NCBI RefSeq assembly: GCF_019550795.1 | Contig: NZ_CP080545.1 | Coordinates: 2,189,501-2,253,500, forward strand | Source of the DNA: Paenibacillus sp. sptzw28 | Lineage (GTDB): Bacteria; Bacillota; Bacilli; Paenibacillales; Paenibacillaceae | Direction: 5' to 3' | Length of the DNA stretch: 64,000 nt | The notes under the pieces: generated by a model | The model's input: only the letters and a program-made list of their open reading frames with translations | Told to the model about the DNA's origin: nothing | Databases searched by the model: none | In this document: piece after piece, positions 1-7,485 of the stretch | Position numbering within the stretch: the first letter of the stretch is position 1 | How the letters are laid out: each line of letters starts with the position of its first letter | Translations under genes and position numbers: made by a program

Positions 1-624
1 GGCGACAAATCATGTATTAATGCGCTTGATGTGCTGAAATCGCTCAAGGAAGGCCTCGATCAGCACGCCTCGATTATGAAGGAAGAGAGGGAACGGCTGC
101 TTAACCTTATTACGCTTGCCCGTAAAGAATACGACCACAAGGCGCGAACCGAAGTACAGAGAGCTTTCGTCTACTCGTTCGAGGACTCGGCACGCACGCT
201 CATGAACAATTATTTGGACAATGTGGAGGCTTATTGCAACGGCTTCAAAATGAAGGACCCGATCACGGAAGAGGAGCGGGAGCCGGACGAGAAGCTCATG
301 CGGTCCATTGAAGAGCAGATCGGAGTCACGGAAAACCAGAAGAAAGCGTTCCGCGAGGAAATTCTGATCAAGATTTCGACAATGGCCCGGCGCGGCCGAA
401 AATTCGATTACACTTCGCATGAAAAGCTGAAGGAAGCAATCGAGAAGAAGCTGTTCGAGGACCTGAAGGATGTCGTGAAAATAACGACATCGGTCAAAAA
501 TCCGGATGAAAATCAACTCAAACGGATTAACGACGTTTCTGCGCGGCTGATCGAGCACCACGGTTACTGCGCTGTTTGCGCTAACGAGCTGATGAAGTAC
601 GTAGGCAGTCTGTTGAACCGATAA
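1..624 (+). CDS. prkA: PrkA family serine protein kinase, C-terminal part
   Basis: The reading frame is open from the first base of the window, so the gene is cut by the left edge and only its last 207 codons are present (the family is usually about 630 aa). The visible part is the charged, helical PrkA C-terminal region and ends in the family-typical H-H-G-Y-C-A-V-C segment. PrkA is an AAA+/kinase-like protein linked in Bacillus to sporulation and, in enterobacteria (YeaG), to nitrogen and stress responses. It is followed by yhbH and spoVR on the same strand, the same order seen in many genomes. The apparent GTG at 31 is internal and not a real start. The identity is firm from context and C-terminal sequence, although the P-loop lies outside the window. 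Confidence 0.93.
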   Translation, partial: GDKSCINALDVLKSLKEGLDQHASIMKEERERLLNLITLARKEYDHKARTEVQRAFVYSFEDSARTLMNNYLDNVEAYCNGFKMKDPITEEEREPDEKLMRSIEEQIGVTENQKKAFREEILIKISTMARRGRKFDYTSHEKLKEAIEKKLFEDLKDVVKITTSVKNPDENQLKRINDVSARLIEHHGYCAVCANELMKYVGSLLNR

Positions 625-645
625 CTAAATAGCGGGGTGAGTCCG

Positions 646-1872
646 ATGTTTGAACCTTTGTTTGTATTGTCACAAGATGATTGGTCGCTTCATCGCAAAG
701 GAGAGCTTGATCAGCAGCGGCATTCCCGTAAGATAAAAGAAGCAATCCGGAATAACCTGGCCGATCTTGTGAGCGAGGAGTCGATTATAACGTCGCAAGG
801 CGATCGTATATTGAAGGTGCCGATCCGCGGGATGGACGAGCCGAGGTTTCGCTACGATCACGCAGGCAAGAACCAAGTCGGGCAAGGCAGTGGAGGCACG
901 AAGGTAGGAGACGTAATCGGCCAGGCTTCCCAAGACGGGGAGAAAAGCGGACCGGGAAAGGGCGGACAAGCAGGCGATCAGCCAGGCATCGATTATTATG
1001 AGGCGGAAATCACCGTCGACGAGCTGGCAGAGCTGATCTTCGAGGACCTTCAGCTCCCGCGGTTAAAACCGAAAAGCGCCGCCGATCTGACCGTTGACGA
1101 TATCCGCTTCAACGATATCCGCCGCAAAGGCATGATGGGCAACATCGATAAACGGCGTACACTGATGGAATCGATGAAGCGCAGGGCCCTGTCCGGCTAT
1201 TCCGGCGGGGAGCCGGAGACGGCAGCTGCAAGTCAGCATATGCCCCGGGAATTAGGGACGGCGGCATCGGGTGCTCAGGCTGGAATAATCCGCAATGAGG
1301 ATATGCGCTTCAAAACATGGGAGGATTTTCGTAAGCCGCAAAGCTCGGCAGTCGTACTGGCAATGATGGATACGTCCGGTTCGATGGGAACATTCGAGAA
1401 ATACATCGCGCGCAGTTTCTTTTTCTGGATGGTCCGGTTTCTGCGGACTAAGCATGAACAGGTACAGGTATGCTTTCTTGCCCATAATACCGAAGCGAAG
1501 CAGGTTGATGAGGAATCGTTCTTTACGAAAGGGGAAAGCGGCGGCACGAAATGCTCCTCGGTGTATGAATTGGCGCTGGAGCTGCTGGATACCCAGTTTC
1601 CGCCGCAGTATTACAATGCATACGCGTTCCATTTCTCGGACGGCGACAACCTTGATGCGGACAATCCTGCCACGGCAGCACTGGTGAAGAGGCTGCTTGA
1701 GCAGATCAACATGCTCGGGTACGGCGAGATTCGCAGGTACGGGCAAGGTGGAAGGCTGTGGGACGCAATGTCCGATGTCCGGCATGAAGGCTTTATCCGC
1801 TCGGTGCTGAAGGAAAAAGGCGATGTGTACCGTACATTGAAGGACTTTTTCGGTAACGCCGCCGCAGGCTGA
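646..1872 (+). CDS. yhbH: YhbH family sporulation protein (DUF444)
   Basis: This 408-aa protein of the YhbH/YeaH family is needed for normal sporulation in Bacillus and sits with prkA and spoVR. It starts MFEPLFVLSQDDWSLHRKG, and the D-W-S-L-H-R-K-G stretch is typical of the family N terminus. A Gly/Gln/Lys-rich low-complexity linker covers roughly residues 80-120. A von Willebrand factor A-like metal site (D-T-S-G-S, residues 242-246) opens the C-terminal domain. An in-frame GTG at 637 exists, but it lies inside the GGGGTGAG ribosome binding site that is correctly spaced for ATG 646, so 646 is preferred. It lies 21 bases after prkA and 17 bases before spoVR, which indicates one operon. The biochemical function is unknown. 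Confidence 0.93.
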   Translation: MFEPLFVLSQDDWSLHRKGELDQQRHSRKIKEAIRNNLADLVSEESIITSQGDRILKVPIRGMDEPRFRYDHAGKNQVGQGSGGTKVGDVIGQASQDGEKSGPGKGGQAGDQPGIDYYEAEITVDELAELIFEDLQLPRLKPKSAADLTVDDIRFNDIRRKGMMGNIDKRRTLMESMKRRALSGYSGGEPETAAASQHMPRELGTAASGAQAGIIRNEDMRFKTWEDFRKPQSSAVVLAMMDTSGSMGTFEKYIARSFFFWMVRFLRTKHEQVQVCFLAHNTEAKQVDEESFFTKGESGGTKCSSVYELALELLDTQFPPQYYNAYAFHFSDGDNLDADNPATAALVKRLLEQINMLGYGEIRRYGQGGRLWDAMSDVRHEGFIRSVLKEKGDVYRTLKDFFGNAAAG

Positions 1873-1889
1873 CGAAGGGGGGACATCCA

Positions 1890-3149
1890 GTGAAACAAAC
1901 GGATTACGAGCAGCTTGAACAGGCGATCGGGCACATTACCGAATTGGCTGCACGGGAAGGGCTGGATTTCTATTCGATGCGTTACGAAATATGCCCGGCT
2001 GAGGTGCTGTATTCGATAGGCGCTTATGGGATGCCGACTCGATTCACCCACTGGAGCTTCGGCAAAGCTTATCAACGAATGAAATCCGAGTATGATTACG
2101 GCCTCAGCCGGATATACGAGCTGGTCATAAATTCTGACCCCTGCTACGCCTTTCTCCTGGACCGCAACACACTGCTGCAAAACAAATTGATCGTCGCCCA
2201 TGTACTGGGGCACAGCGATTTTTTCAAGAATAATGCCATGTTCTCGGGTACCGACCGCAAAATGGTTGACCGTATGGCGGCGTTTGCCGGGCGAATGAGA
2301 GAATTCGAGCAGGAATACGGTGCCGATGAGGTTGAGCTCATTCTGGACGCCGGTATCTCCATTCAAGAGCATATCGATCCCCACCACCGGTTCGGGCGCA
2401 AAGAAGGCTTCAGTGAAACGGAGGGCGGGAGCAAGGACGTCATGGGCTTTATTGCCGGCGGCAGCAGGACGCTGCAGGACTGGCAGCGAGAGATTGTGTA
2501 TATGCTGCGCGAAGAAATGCTCTATTTCTGGCCGCAAATGGAAACGAAAATCTTAAACGAAGGCTGGGCAAGCTTCTGGCATCTGCGCCTTGTGCGGGAG
2601 CTCGAACTGACCGACCCGGAAATTCTGGAATTCGCCAAAATGAACGCCGGTGTGATTCAACCGGGGACAGGCGGCGTGAACCCATATTATTTGGGGCTGC
2701 GGATGCTTGAATACATCGAGCGAAAAGAAGGAAGGGACGCATTGTTCGAGATTCGCGAGACAGAATCGGATGTGTCGTTCCTGCGCAACTACTTAAACCG
2801 GGAATTGGTGGAAGAAATGGACCTGTTTCTGTTTGAGCGGGATCATGACGTATACAGGGTGACGGAGAAGGATGTCGCTCAAGTGCGTGAAGCGCTGATC
2901 CTCCAGCGTACCAATGGCGGCTTCCCTTATATAACGGCGATGGATGACGATTATCATGGACGAGGCGAGCTGCTGCTTAAACACCGGTACGAAGGGCTCG
3001 AGCTCGACAGCAAATATGTCGAGAGAACGCTGCCGCTCGTATACCGGCTGTGGGGACGTCCCGTTCATTTGGAGACGCGGAATGAAGACAATCTCACACT
3101 AAAGTACAGTTATGACGGTCTTCAGATGTTCGCGAAGGGGAATCACTGA
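1890..3149 (+). CDS. spoVR: SpoVR family protein
   Basis: This 419-aa protein has the usual SpoVR length and is involved in spore cortex formation in Bacillus; the molecular role is unknown. Recognisable segments are R-F-T-H-W-S-F-G-K-A-Y near residue 51, F-F-K-N-N near residue 112, the metal-ligand-like H-x-x-H-R-F near residue 163, and N-E-G-W-A-S-F-W-H near residue 225. The start is GTG, seven bases after a strong AAGGGGGG ribosome binding site. It is the third gene of prkA-yhbH-spoVR and is followed by a hairpin terminator, so it probably ends the transcript. Confidence 0.95.
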   Translation: MKQTDYEQLEQAIGHITELAAREGLDFYSMRYEICPAEVLYSIGAYGMPTRFTHWSFGKAYQRMKSEYDYGLSRIYELVINSDPCYAFLLDRNTLLQNKLIVAHVLGHSDFFKNNAMFSGTDRKMVDRMAAFAGRMREFEQEYGADEVELILDAGISIQEHIDPHHRFGRKEGFSETEGGSKDVMGFIAGGSRTLQDWQREIVYMLREEMLYFWPQMETKILNEGWASFWHLRLVRELELTDPEILEFAKMNAGVIQPGTGGVNPYYLGLRMLEYIERKEGRDALFEIRETESDVSFLRNYLNRELVEEMDLFLFERDHDVYRVTEKDVAQVREALILQRTNGGFPYITAMDDDYHGRGELLLKHRYEGLELDSKYVERTLPLVYRLWGRPVHLETRNEDNLTLKYSYDGLQMFAKGNH

Positions 3150-3207
3150 TTGTGAAGGTAACATCACGATTGAAGGATGGCATGAATGCCGGAATTGGGC
3201 AAATTAG

Positions 3208-3234
3208 GCAGGCGCGCACGTGCCTGCTTGTTTT
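3208..3234 (+). terminator. Rho-independent terminator after spoVR
   Basis: A GC-rich inverted repeat (GCAGGC facing GCCTGC, extendable to nine pairs with one mismatch) is followed by TTGTTTTG. It lies 60 bases after the spoVR stop and before the next promoter. Confidence 0.7.
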
Positions 3235-3261
3235 GTTGGATGGAAGAATTTGCAGCAGCAG

Positions 3262-3302
3262 TTGACAAGATCCAATAAATATTATATCTTAAATTTAAGA
3301 TA
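3262..3302 (+). promoter_or_regulatory. Promoter with MhqR-like palindromic operator
   Basis: A consensus -35 box TTGACA lies at 3262-3267. A -10 candidate TATCTT lies 17 bases later at 3285-3290. The -10 falls inside a perfect 18-bp palindrome, TATCTTAAATTTAAGATA (3285-3302). The B. subtilis MhqR operator has the same outer form (ATCT...AGAT around an A/T-rich centre), and MhqR controls homologues of the genes that follow. A MarR-type repressor bound here would cover the -10 and block transcription. No mhqR gene is in the window. The palindrome is seen directly; the regulator identity is inference. Confidence 0.75.
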
Positions 3303-3375
3303 AATAATTTAAAGATATTTACAGAGCTTTAGAAACAAAGTTTTATCAATTAATATAACTTAAGGAGGAATATTT

Positions 3376-4326
3376 ATGTCTTTACAATCGGCCGGCATCC
3401 ATCATATTACCGCTTTTGCCAGAAATCCGCAGGAAAATGTCGACTTTTACGCAGGTGTGCTCGGTCTTCGACTGGTCAAAAAGACGATTAACTTCGATGC
3501 TCCTGAGGTATATCATTTATACTTCGGCAATGAAGCCGGCAGCCCGGGAACCATTATTACTTTCTTCCCATGGCCGGATTCGCGCAAAGGGAGTGTCGGG
3601 GGAGGTCAAGTCGGGATCACGACTTATGCCGTACCGCCGGGCTCGCTCGGTTTTTGGGAAAACCGGTTGAAAAGCTTTGGCATTTCCACTCACAGAGTAA
3701 ACCGGTTTTCCGAGGAATATCTTCAATTCGCGGATAAAGAAGGCATGCAGCTGGAACTGGTAGAACGTGAAGAGGGTCAGGAAAGCAAATGGTTATTCGG
3801 CGGAATTCCGGAGGGCAGAGCAATCAAGGGCTTCGGGGGCGCTGTGTTATTCAGTACCAATGCCGGCAAAACAATGGATGTGCTTGAAAACATCCTTGGC
3901 TTGGCTAAAACCGCCGAGGACGCAGAGTATGTTCGTTATCGCGCTGCTGGGGATATCGGCAACGTGATTGACGTTCCGAAAGCCAATATGGAGTGGGGCG
4001 GGGGCGGTGCCGGTACTGTTCACCATATTGCATGGCGGGCGAAAGATTATCATGAGCATGAAGAATGGCAGCGTTCAGTCGCGCAACACGGCTATCAACC
4101 GACCCAGATCATCGATCGCCAATATTTCAATGCGATATATTTCCGTGAGGGCGGCGGCATATTGTTTGAAATCGCAACGGATCCGCCGGGATTCGCCCGT
4201 GATGAGCAAGCAGATGCTTTAGGGGAAAAGTTGATGCTGCCTGAATGGTTTGAGCCGAAGCGCTCGCAAATCGAAGCGAAGCTGCTGCCCATCCAGGTAA
4301 GGGAATTGGAGGGAGGCGAGATATGA
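3376..4326 (+). CDS. mhqO: Ring-cleaving (extradiol-type) dioxygenase, MhqO-like
   Basis: This 316-aa protein of the vicinal-oxygen-chelate/glyoxalase fold has two modules. The first begins with I-H-H-I-T near residue 8 and the second holds V-H-H-I-A-W, with I-L-F-E-I-A-T-D-P-P-G near the C terminus. These His and Glu residues are the expected metal ligands. Relatives (MhqA, MhqE and MhqO of Bacillus) are induced by hydroquinones and catechols and are thought to open thiol-reactive aromatic rings. AAGGAGG precedes the ATG. The stop overlaps the next start (ATGA), so it is translationally coupled to the esterase. Confidence in the family is high; MhqO rather than a paralogue is inferred from the operon. 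Confidence 0.88.
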   Translation: MSLQSAGIHHITAFARNPQENVDFYAGVLGLRLVKKTINFDAPEVYHLYFGNEAGSPGTIITFFPWPDSRKGSVGGGQVGITTYAVPPGSLGFWENRLKSFGISTHRVNRFSEEYLQFADKEGMQLELVEREEGQESKWLFGGIPEGRAIKGFGGAVLFSTNAGKTMDVLENILGLAKTAEDAEYVRYRAAGDIGNVIDVPKANMEWGGGGAGTVHHIAWRAKDYHEHEEWQRSVAQHGYQPTQIIDRQYFNAIYFREGGGILFEIATDPPGFARDEQADALGEKLMLPEWFEPKRSQIEAKLLPIQVRELEGGEI

Positions 4327-4934
4327 AACACATTTTCGAAAAGGGCAGTGCTCCTGAAGCGCCGACTCTTGTTCTCTTTCACGGAACCGGTGGAACCGAG
4401 AGGTATTTACTGCCGCTGGCCAAACGTATTTCACCGTCGTCTTCGGTGCTTAGTGTCCGGGGAAATGTACTGGAGAACGGGATGCCCCGTTTCTTCAGAC
4501 GTTTGGCGGAAGGCGTATTCGATGAAGAAGATTTGATCTTCCGGACAACGGAAGTAAACGAGTTTCTGGATCAGGCCGCCGAGCAATACGGATTCGACCG
4601 CGGCAACCTGGTGGCCGTCGGTTACTCCAACGGAGCCAATATCGCGGGCAGCCTTCTGTTCCACTATAAGAATTCATTGAAAGGCGCCGTTCTCCATCAT
4701 CCCATGGTGCCTCGCCGAGGCATACAACTGCCGGAGTTAAGCGGAACTCCAATCTTTATCGGTGCCGGGACCAATGATCCGATTTGTTCACCGCGGGAAA
4801 CGGAAGAGCTTCAGGAGCTGCTCAGCGGAGCAGGCGCTTCCGTTACCGTACATTGGGAGAATTTCGGCCACCAGCTGACCGGTGCTGAAGCAGATGCCGC
4901 CGCTGAGTGGTTCGGTAATCATTTCGCCGAATAA
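4323..4934 (+). CDS. mhqD: Alpha/beta hydrolase (carboxylesterase), MhqD-like
   Basis: This 203-aa small phospholipase/carboxylesterase-type hydrolase has an early F-H-G-T-G-G oxyanion-hole segment near residue 20 and a nucleophile elbow G-Y-S-N-G with Ser102. The late G-T-N-D-P-I and G-H-Q-L segments supply the likely catalytic Asp and His. Such enzymes follow ring-cleaving dioxygenases in mhq operons and probably hydrolyse ring-opened products. The start overlaps the preceding stop by four bases. Cytoplasmic; no signal peptide. Confidence 0.87.
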   Translation: MKHIFEKGSAPEAPTLVLFHGTGGTERYLLPLAKRISPSSSVLSVRGNVLENGMPRFFRRLAEGVFDEEDLIFRTTEVNEFLDQAAEQYGFDRGNLVAVGYSNGANIAGSLLFHYKNSLKGAVLHHPMVPRRGIQLPELSGTPIFIGAGTNDPICSPRETEELQELLSGAGASVTVHWENFGHQLTGAEADAAAEWFGNHFAE

Positions 4935-4958
4935 TACGATTTGCGAAAGGGGATAACC

Positions 4959-5570
4959 ATGATTTCCATTGATCCGGCTGCGCAAACCGACCTGGAAAAT
5001 TATAAGCTGCTTATTGGGAGTATTGTTCCAAGGCCGATCGCATTCGTTACGACGCTCTCCAAGGACGGAGTCTTGAATGCCGCACCGTTCAGCTACTTTT
5101 CCATCGTAGCGAATAAGCCTCCGCTGCTCTCGGTTTCCGTTCAGCGGAAACAAGGCGTGATGAAGGATACGGCAAGGAATGCGATCGACGCCGGAGCCTT
5201 TGTAATCCATATCACGGACGAATCCATCATTGTCAAGGTAAATCAGACGGCCGCCAGTTTGCCTCCAAGCGAAAGTGAAGTATCGATGGCAGGGTTCACG
5301 CCGGCAGCCAGCGACATGATTGCTGTTCCGGGAGTGGCGGAAGCCAAAATCCGAATGGAATGCCTGCTGGAACGGGCTGTACCGCTTGGAGGCTCAGAAG
5401 GAGACCCCGCCTGTGATTTGTTGATCGGGCGTGTCGTGCGCTTTCACATTGCGGATGAAGTCTATGAGGAAGGGCATATCAATCCTGCAAAACTTGCGCC
5501 GATAAGCCGAATGGCAGGCAGCAATTATTCGAAGCTGGGCGAGCTATTCTCCATAGCGCGCCCAGATTAG
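4959..5570 (+). CDS. Flavin reductase family protein (FMN-binding split barrel)
   Basis: This 203-aa protein carries the N-terminal signature Y-K-L-L-I-G-S-I-V-P-R-P-I-A-F-V and N-A-A-P-F-S-Y-F of the flavin reductase-like/FMN-binding split-barrel family. A TTG at 4941 extends the frame, but AAAGGGG at 4946-4952 is correctly placed for ATG 4959. It is 24 bases after the esterase and closes a three-gene detoxification operon. It may supply reduced flavin or reduce quinones; the substrate cannot be read from the sequence. No clear terminator follows before 5740. Confidence 0.85.
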   Translation: MISIDPAAQTDLENYKLLIGSIVPRPIAFVTTLSKDGVLNAAPFSYFSIVANKPPLLSVSVQRKQGVMKDTARNAIDAGAFVIHITDESIIVKVNQTAASLPPSESEVSMAGFTPAASDMIAVPGVAEAKIRMECLLERAVPLGGSEGDPACDLLIGRVVRFHIADEVYEEGHINPAKLAPISRMAGSNYSKLGELFSIARPD

Positions 5571-5739
5571 AAAGCGGGTTTAATGTAATCCAAAACGGCG
5601 CGGGTACAAAACGGGTTCGCGATTGCTACAAAAGAAACTGGGTCTGCTTGTTAGGTTAAATACGGCTGCCGGTGTTCGAGAGCCTAATTGGACCCATGGG
5701 TCTATTTGAAAAAACAACAGTATCAAACAAGTTTACGAT

Positions 5740-6903
5740 TTAAGCCAGCCTGCGGTAATAGGCGTCGAGCAGAGCCTCGACGCTAATGCCGTCAATGGTC
5801 ATCCCCTGAACACTGCAGCGTTCAATAGCGACCCCGCTTAAATCGCAATCGTGGATACTGCTGCCCTGAAGGTTGCAATTCTCGAGCCGAAGCGGACGCT
5901 GCGCGGCGCCTTCCACATAACCGGGATGGCCCTTCGGCGGCATACCGATGTTATGAATGTACGCACCGCCCAATTGAGCGCCATCGATTTCCAAATCGCT
6001 TAAATTGGCGTCGCTTATTTTTCCGTTGATTAAGTTGATGTTATGCAGACGGGTTCGGCGGAGATCGGCGCATTCGATCGATAAGCCCGGCATCGACACG
6101 TCGTGAAATTTGACATCCTCAGCTCGGCAGTTAACGAATATCGAATAGGCAAAGTTCGTGTTTTCTACCCGAAGCTTCTGATTCGGCTCCCGTTTGTGCT
6201 TGATTTCGAGACTTTCTGACCCGACTTTTGCCCGTTGGGCGGCGGCGGCCAGTTTCGGATTGTCCCAACCGTTCTCAGTATAAAGTACAATGATTTCATC
6301 GTCTTCGAGGGGCCGGTCATAGATTCGAATGTCATCGATTGCGCCTCGGAAGAAAAAGTAAGGCTCGTCCGTAGACTTTCGTCCGATATAGAGCGGTTCG
6401 TCGTCGTTCGGTTCGAAGCTTCCCTCCTTCACGGACATTAGAACCCCGTTTCGATACAGCTTGTGCTTGCTGCCGTCGTATACGGTCACATAGTGCTCCC
6501 AAAGCCCGGCGCCGACCGGCTCCTGAACGAACACTTCGTCAGACTGGAAAAACCGGTGCCAAGTGACATGCTGCTGATGGGTGCTGAGCTGAAAAACACG
6601 ACGCCCATCATGGCCATCCTGAGAAACAATCGCGTTGTTCCACCCCAGCAGCTTGGCGTCACGTCCATACCGGACCCAAACGGAAAGCGAGAATGCTTCC
6701 TTATTGAGTTTTGGTGCGGGCTGCACTAGAATGTAATCGTCCAGTCCATCAAATTCGTAAGCGCTTTCAGGGTTGCCGAACCTGTCGGCGGTCAGAGTGG
6801 CTCCATGCAGCTGCCCATCATAACTACCGGCACTGCCGGTATCGCGGGCGCTACCTTGAAACAAATATTCGGCGATTAAACCATTACGCAATGAATCAGT
6901 CAT
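5740..6903 (-). CDS. LamG-like lectin domain fused to pentapeptide-type repeats
   Basis: This 387-aa protein has no signal peptide. Residues about 5-215 form a concanavalin A-like/LamG fold, with G-L-I-A-E-Y-L-F near the start, F-D-G-L-D-D-Y-I, S-L-S-V-W-V-R-Y, and the closing G-A-I-D-D-I-R-I-Y-D-R-P-L. Residues about 245-380 form a right-handed beta-helix of pentapeptide-like repeats, for example N-T-N-F-A, A-D-L-R-R, A-N-L-S-D-L and N-C-N-L-Q-G. AAGGAGG lies 12 bases ahead of the ATG, a slightly long spacing. It is a single gene divergent from the decayed GH43 piece. LamG domains are usually secreted, so their pairing with pentapeptide repeats in a protein without an export signal is odd. 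Function unknown. Confidence 0.8.
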   Translation of the reverse strand: MTDSLRNGLIAEYLFQGSARDTGSAGSYDGQLHGATLTADRFGNPESAYEFDGLDDYILVQPAPKLNKEAFSLSVWVRYGRDAKLLGWNNAIVSQDGHDGRRVFQLSTHQQHVTWHRFFQSDEVFVQEPVGAGLWEHYVTVYDGSKHKLYRNGVLMSVKEGSFEPNDDEPLYIGRKSTDEPYFFFRGAIDDIRIYDRPLEDDEIIVLYTENGWDNPKLAAAAQRAKVGSESLEIKHKREPNQKLRVENTNFAYSIFVNCRAEDVKFHDVSMPGLSIECADLRRTRLHNINLINGKISDANLSDLEIDGAQLGGAYIHNIGMPPKGHPGYVEGAAQRPLRLENCNLQGSSIHDCDLSGVAIERCSVQGMTIDGISVEALLDAYYRRLA

Positions 6904-7025
6904 CGGATGCCCAATCCTCCTTAATTGGAATATAATTGAATAATGTTATCATAACAAACAAATGTTCGTATGTATAGTAACTCTGGTAAATATTCTAATG
7001 TTGATAGCAAATGAGACCTGAAAAT

Positions 7026-7060
7026 ATGTCCACTTTAACTGGATATTGGACATTTTTTTT
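7026..7060 (+). terminator. Weak hairpin with T-run in a gene-poor stretch
   Basis: ATGTCC and GGACAT pair around a 15-base loop and are followed by eight T. There is no intact plus-strand gene upstream, so it is either a relic or a leader attenuator of the decayed gene at 7148. The remainder of 6904-7147 holds A+T-rich promoter-like sequence and nothing else I recognise. Confidence 0.4.
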
Positions 7061-7147
7061 GTTTGTTTTACGGGATATCTTTCAGAAGTCAGCGTTCGTT
7101 CGTTAAAGCGATAACGCAATCGGACATTAAATAAAGAGAGGGATATT

Positions 7148-7392
7148 ATGAGCGGAAGCGCACGAATCGGAACCTTGTGCTTTTATTGTCAATTTTGCTT
7201 ATGTATTATTCCTTTTCGATTTGGGGAGACAGCAATCTTGAAATAGGCGTTGCGACTGGGGGCCGTCCTGAGGGTCCGCTTACGGATCACGGCGCTTTGT
7301 TCTCGAGCAACGAAATCGGGGTGGACAATTCCGTCGATCCTATGTATTTTAAAGACGATGCCGGTAAAGCAGGACGATTGGCCGCGCGTTAA
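7148..7392 (+). pseudogene. Remnant of a glycoside hydrolase family 43 gene
   Basis: AGAGAGGG and ATG 7148 look like a real translation start, but that frame stops after 33 codons. A second frame from 7177 carries a recognisable GH43 stretch: Y-Y-S-F-S-I-W-G-D-S-N, I-G-V-A, P-E-G-P-L-T-D-H-G and V-D-N-S-V-D-P-M-Y-F-K-D-D. That is the strand pair around the catalytic-domain D-P-x-x-F-x-D-D motif. It then runs into unrelated residues and stops. The N-terminal catalytic Asp region and the rest of the five-bladed propeller are missing. This is an internal scrap of a GH43 gene left by deletion and frameshift. An intact GH2 gene follows 93 bases on. Confidence 0.65.
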
Positions 7393-7485
7393 GGATTCTC
7401 ATCCTGGAAGCGGGAAGCAGAACGGCCCAGTAATCCGTTAGAAGCCGCGGCCGATTTACCGACTACTATTAAAAGGAGAAATCGT

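Noticed and set aside
1611..2537. 308-codon minus-strand open frame
   Set aside because: Antisense of yhbH and spoVR, with no family motifs.
5690..5706. GACCCATGGGTC palindrome as terminator between convergent genes
   Set aside because: No loop and no T-run on either strand; left unannotated.
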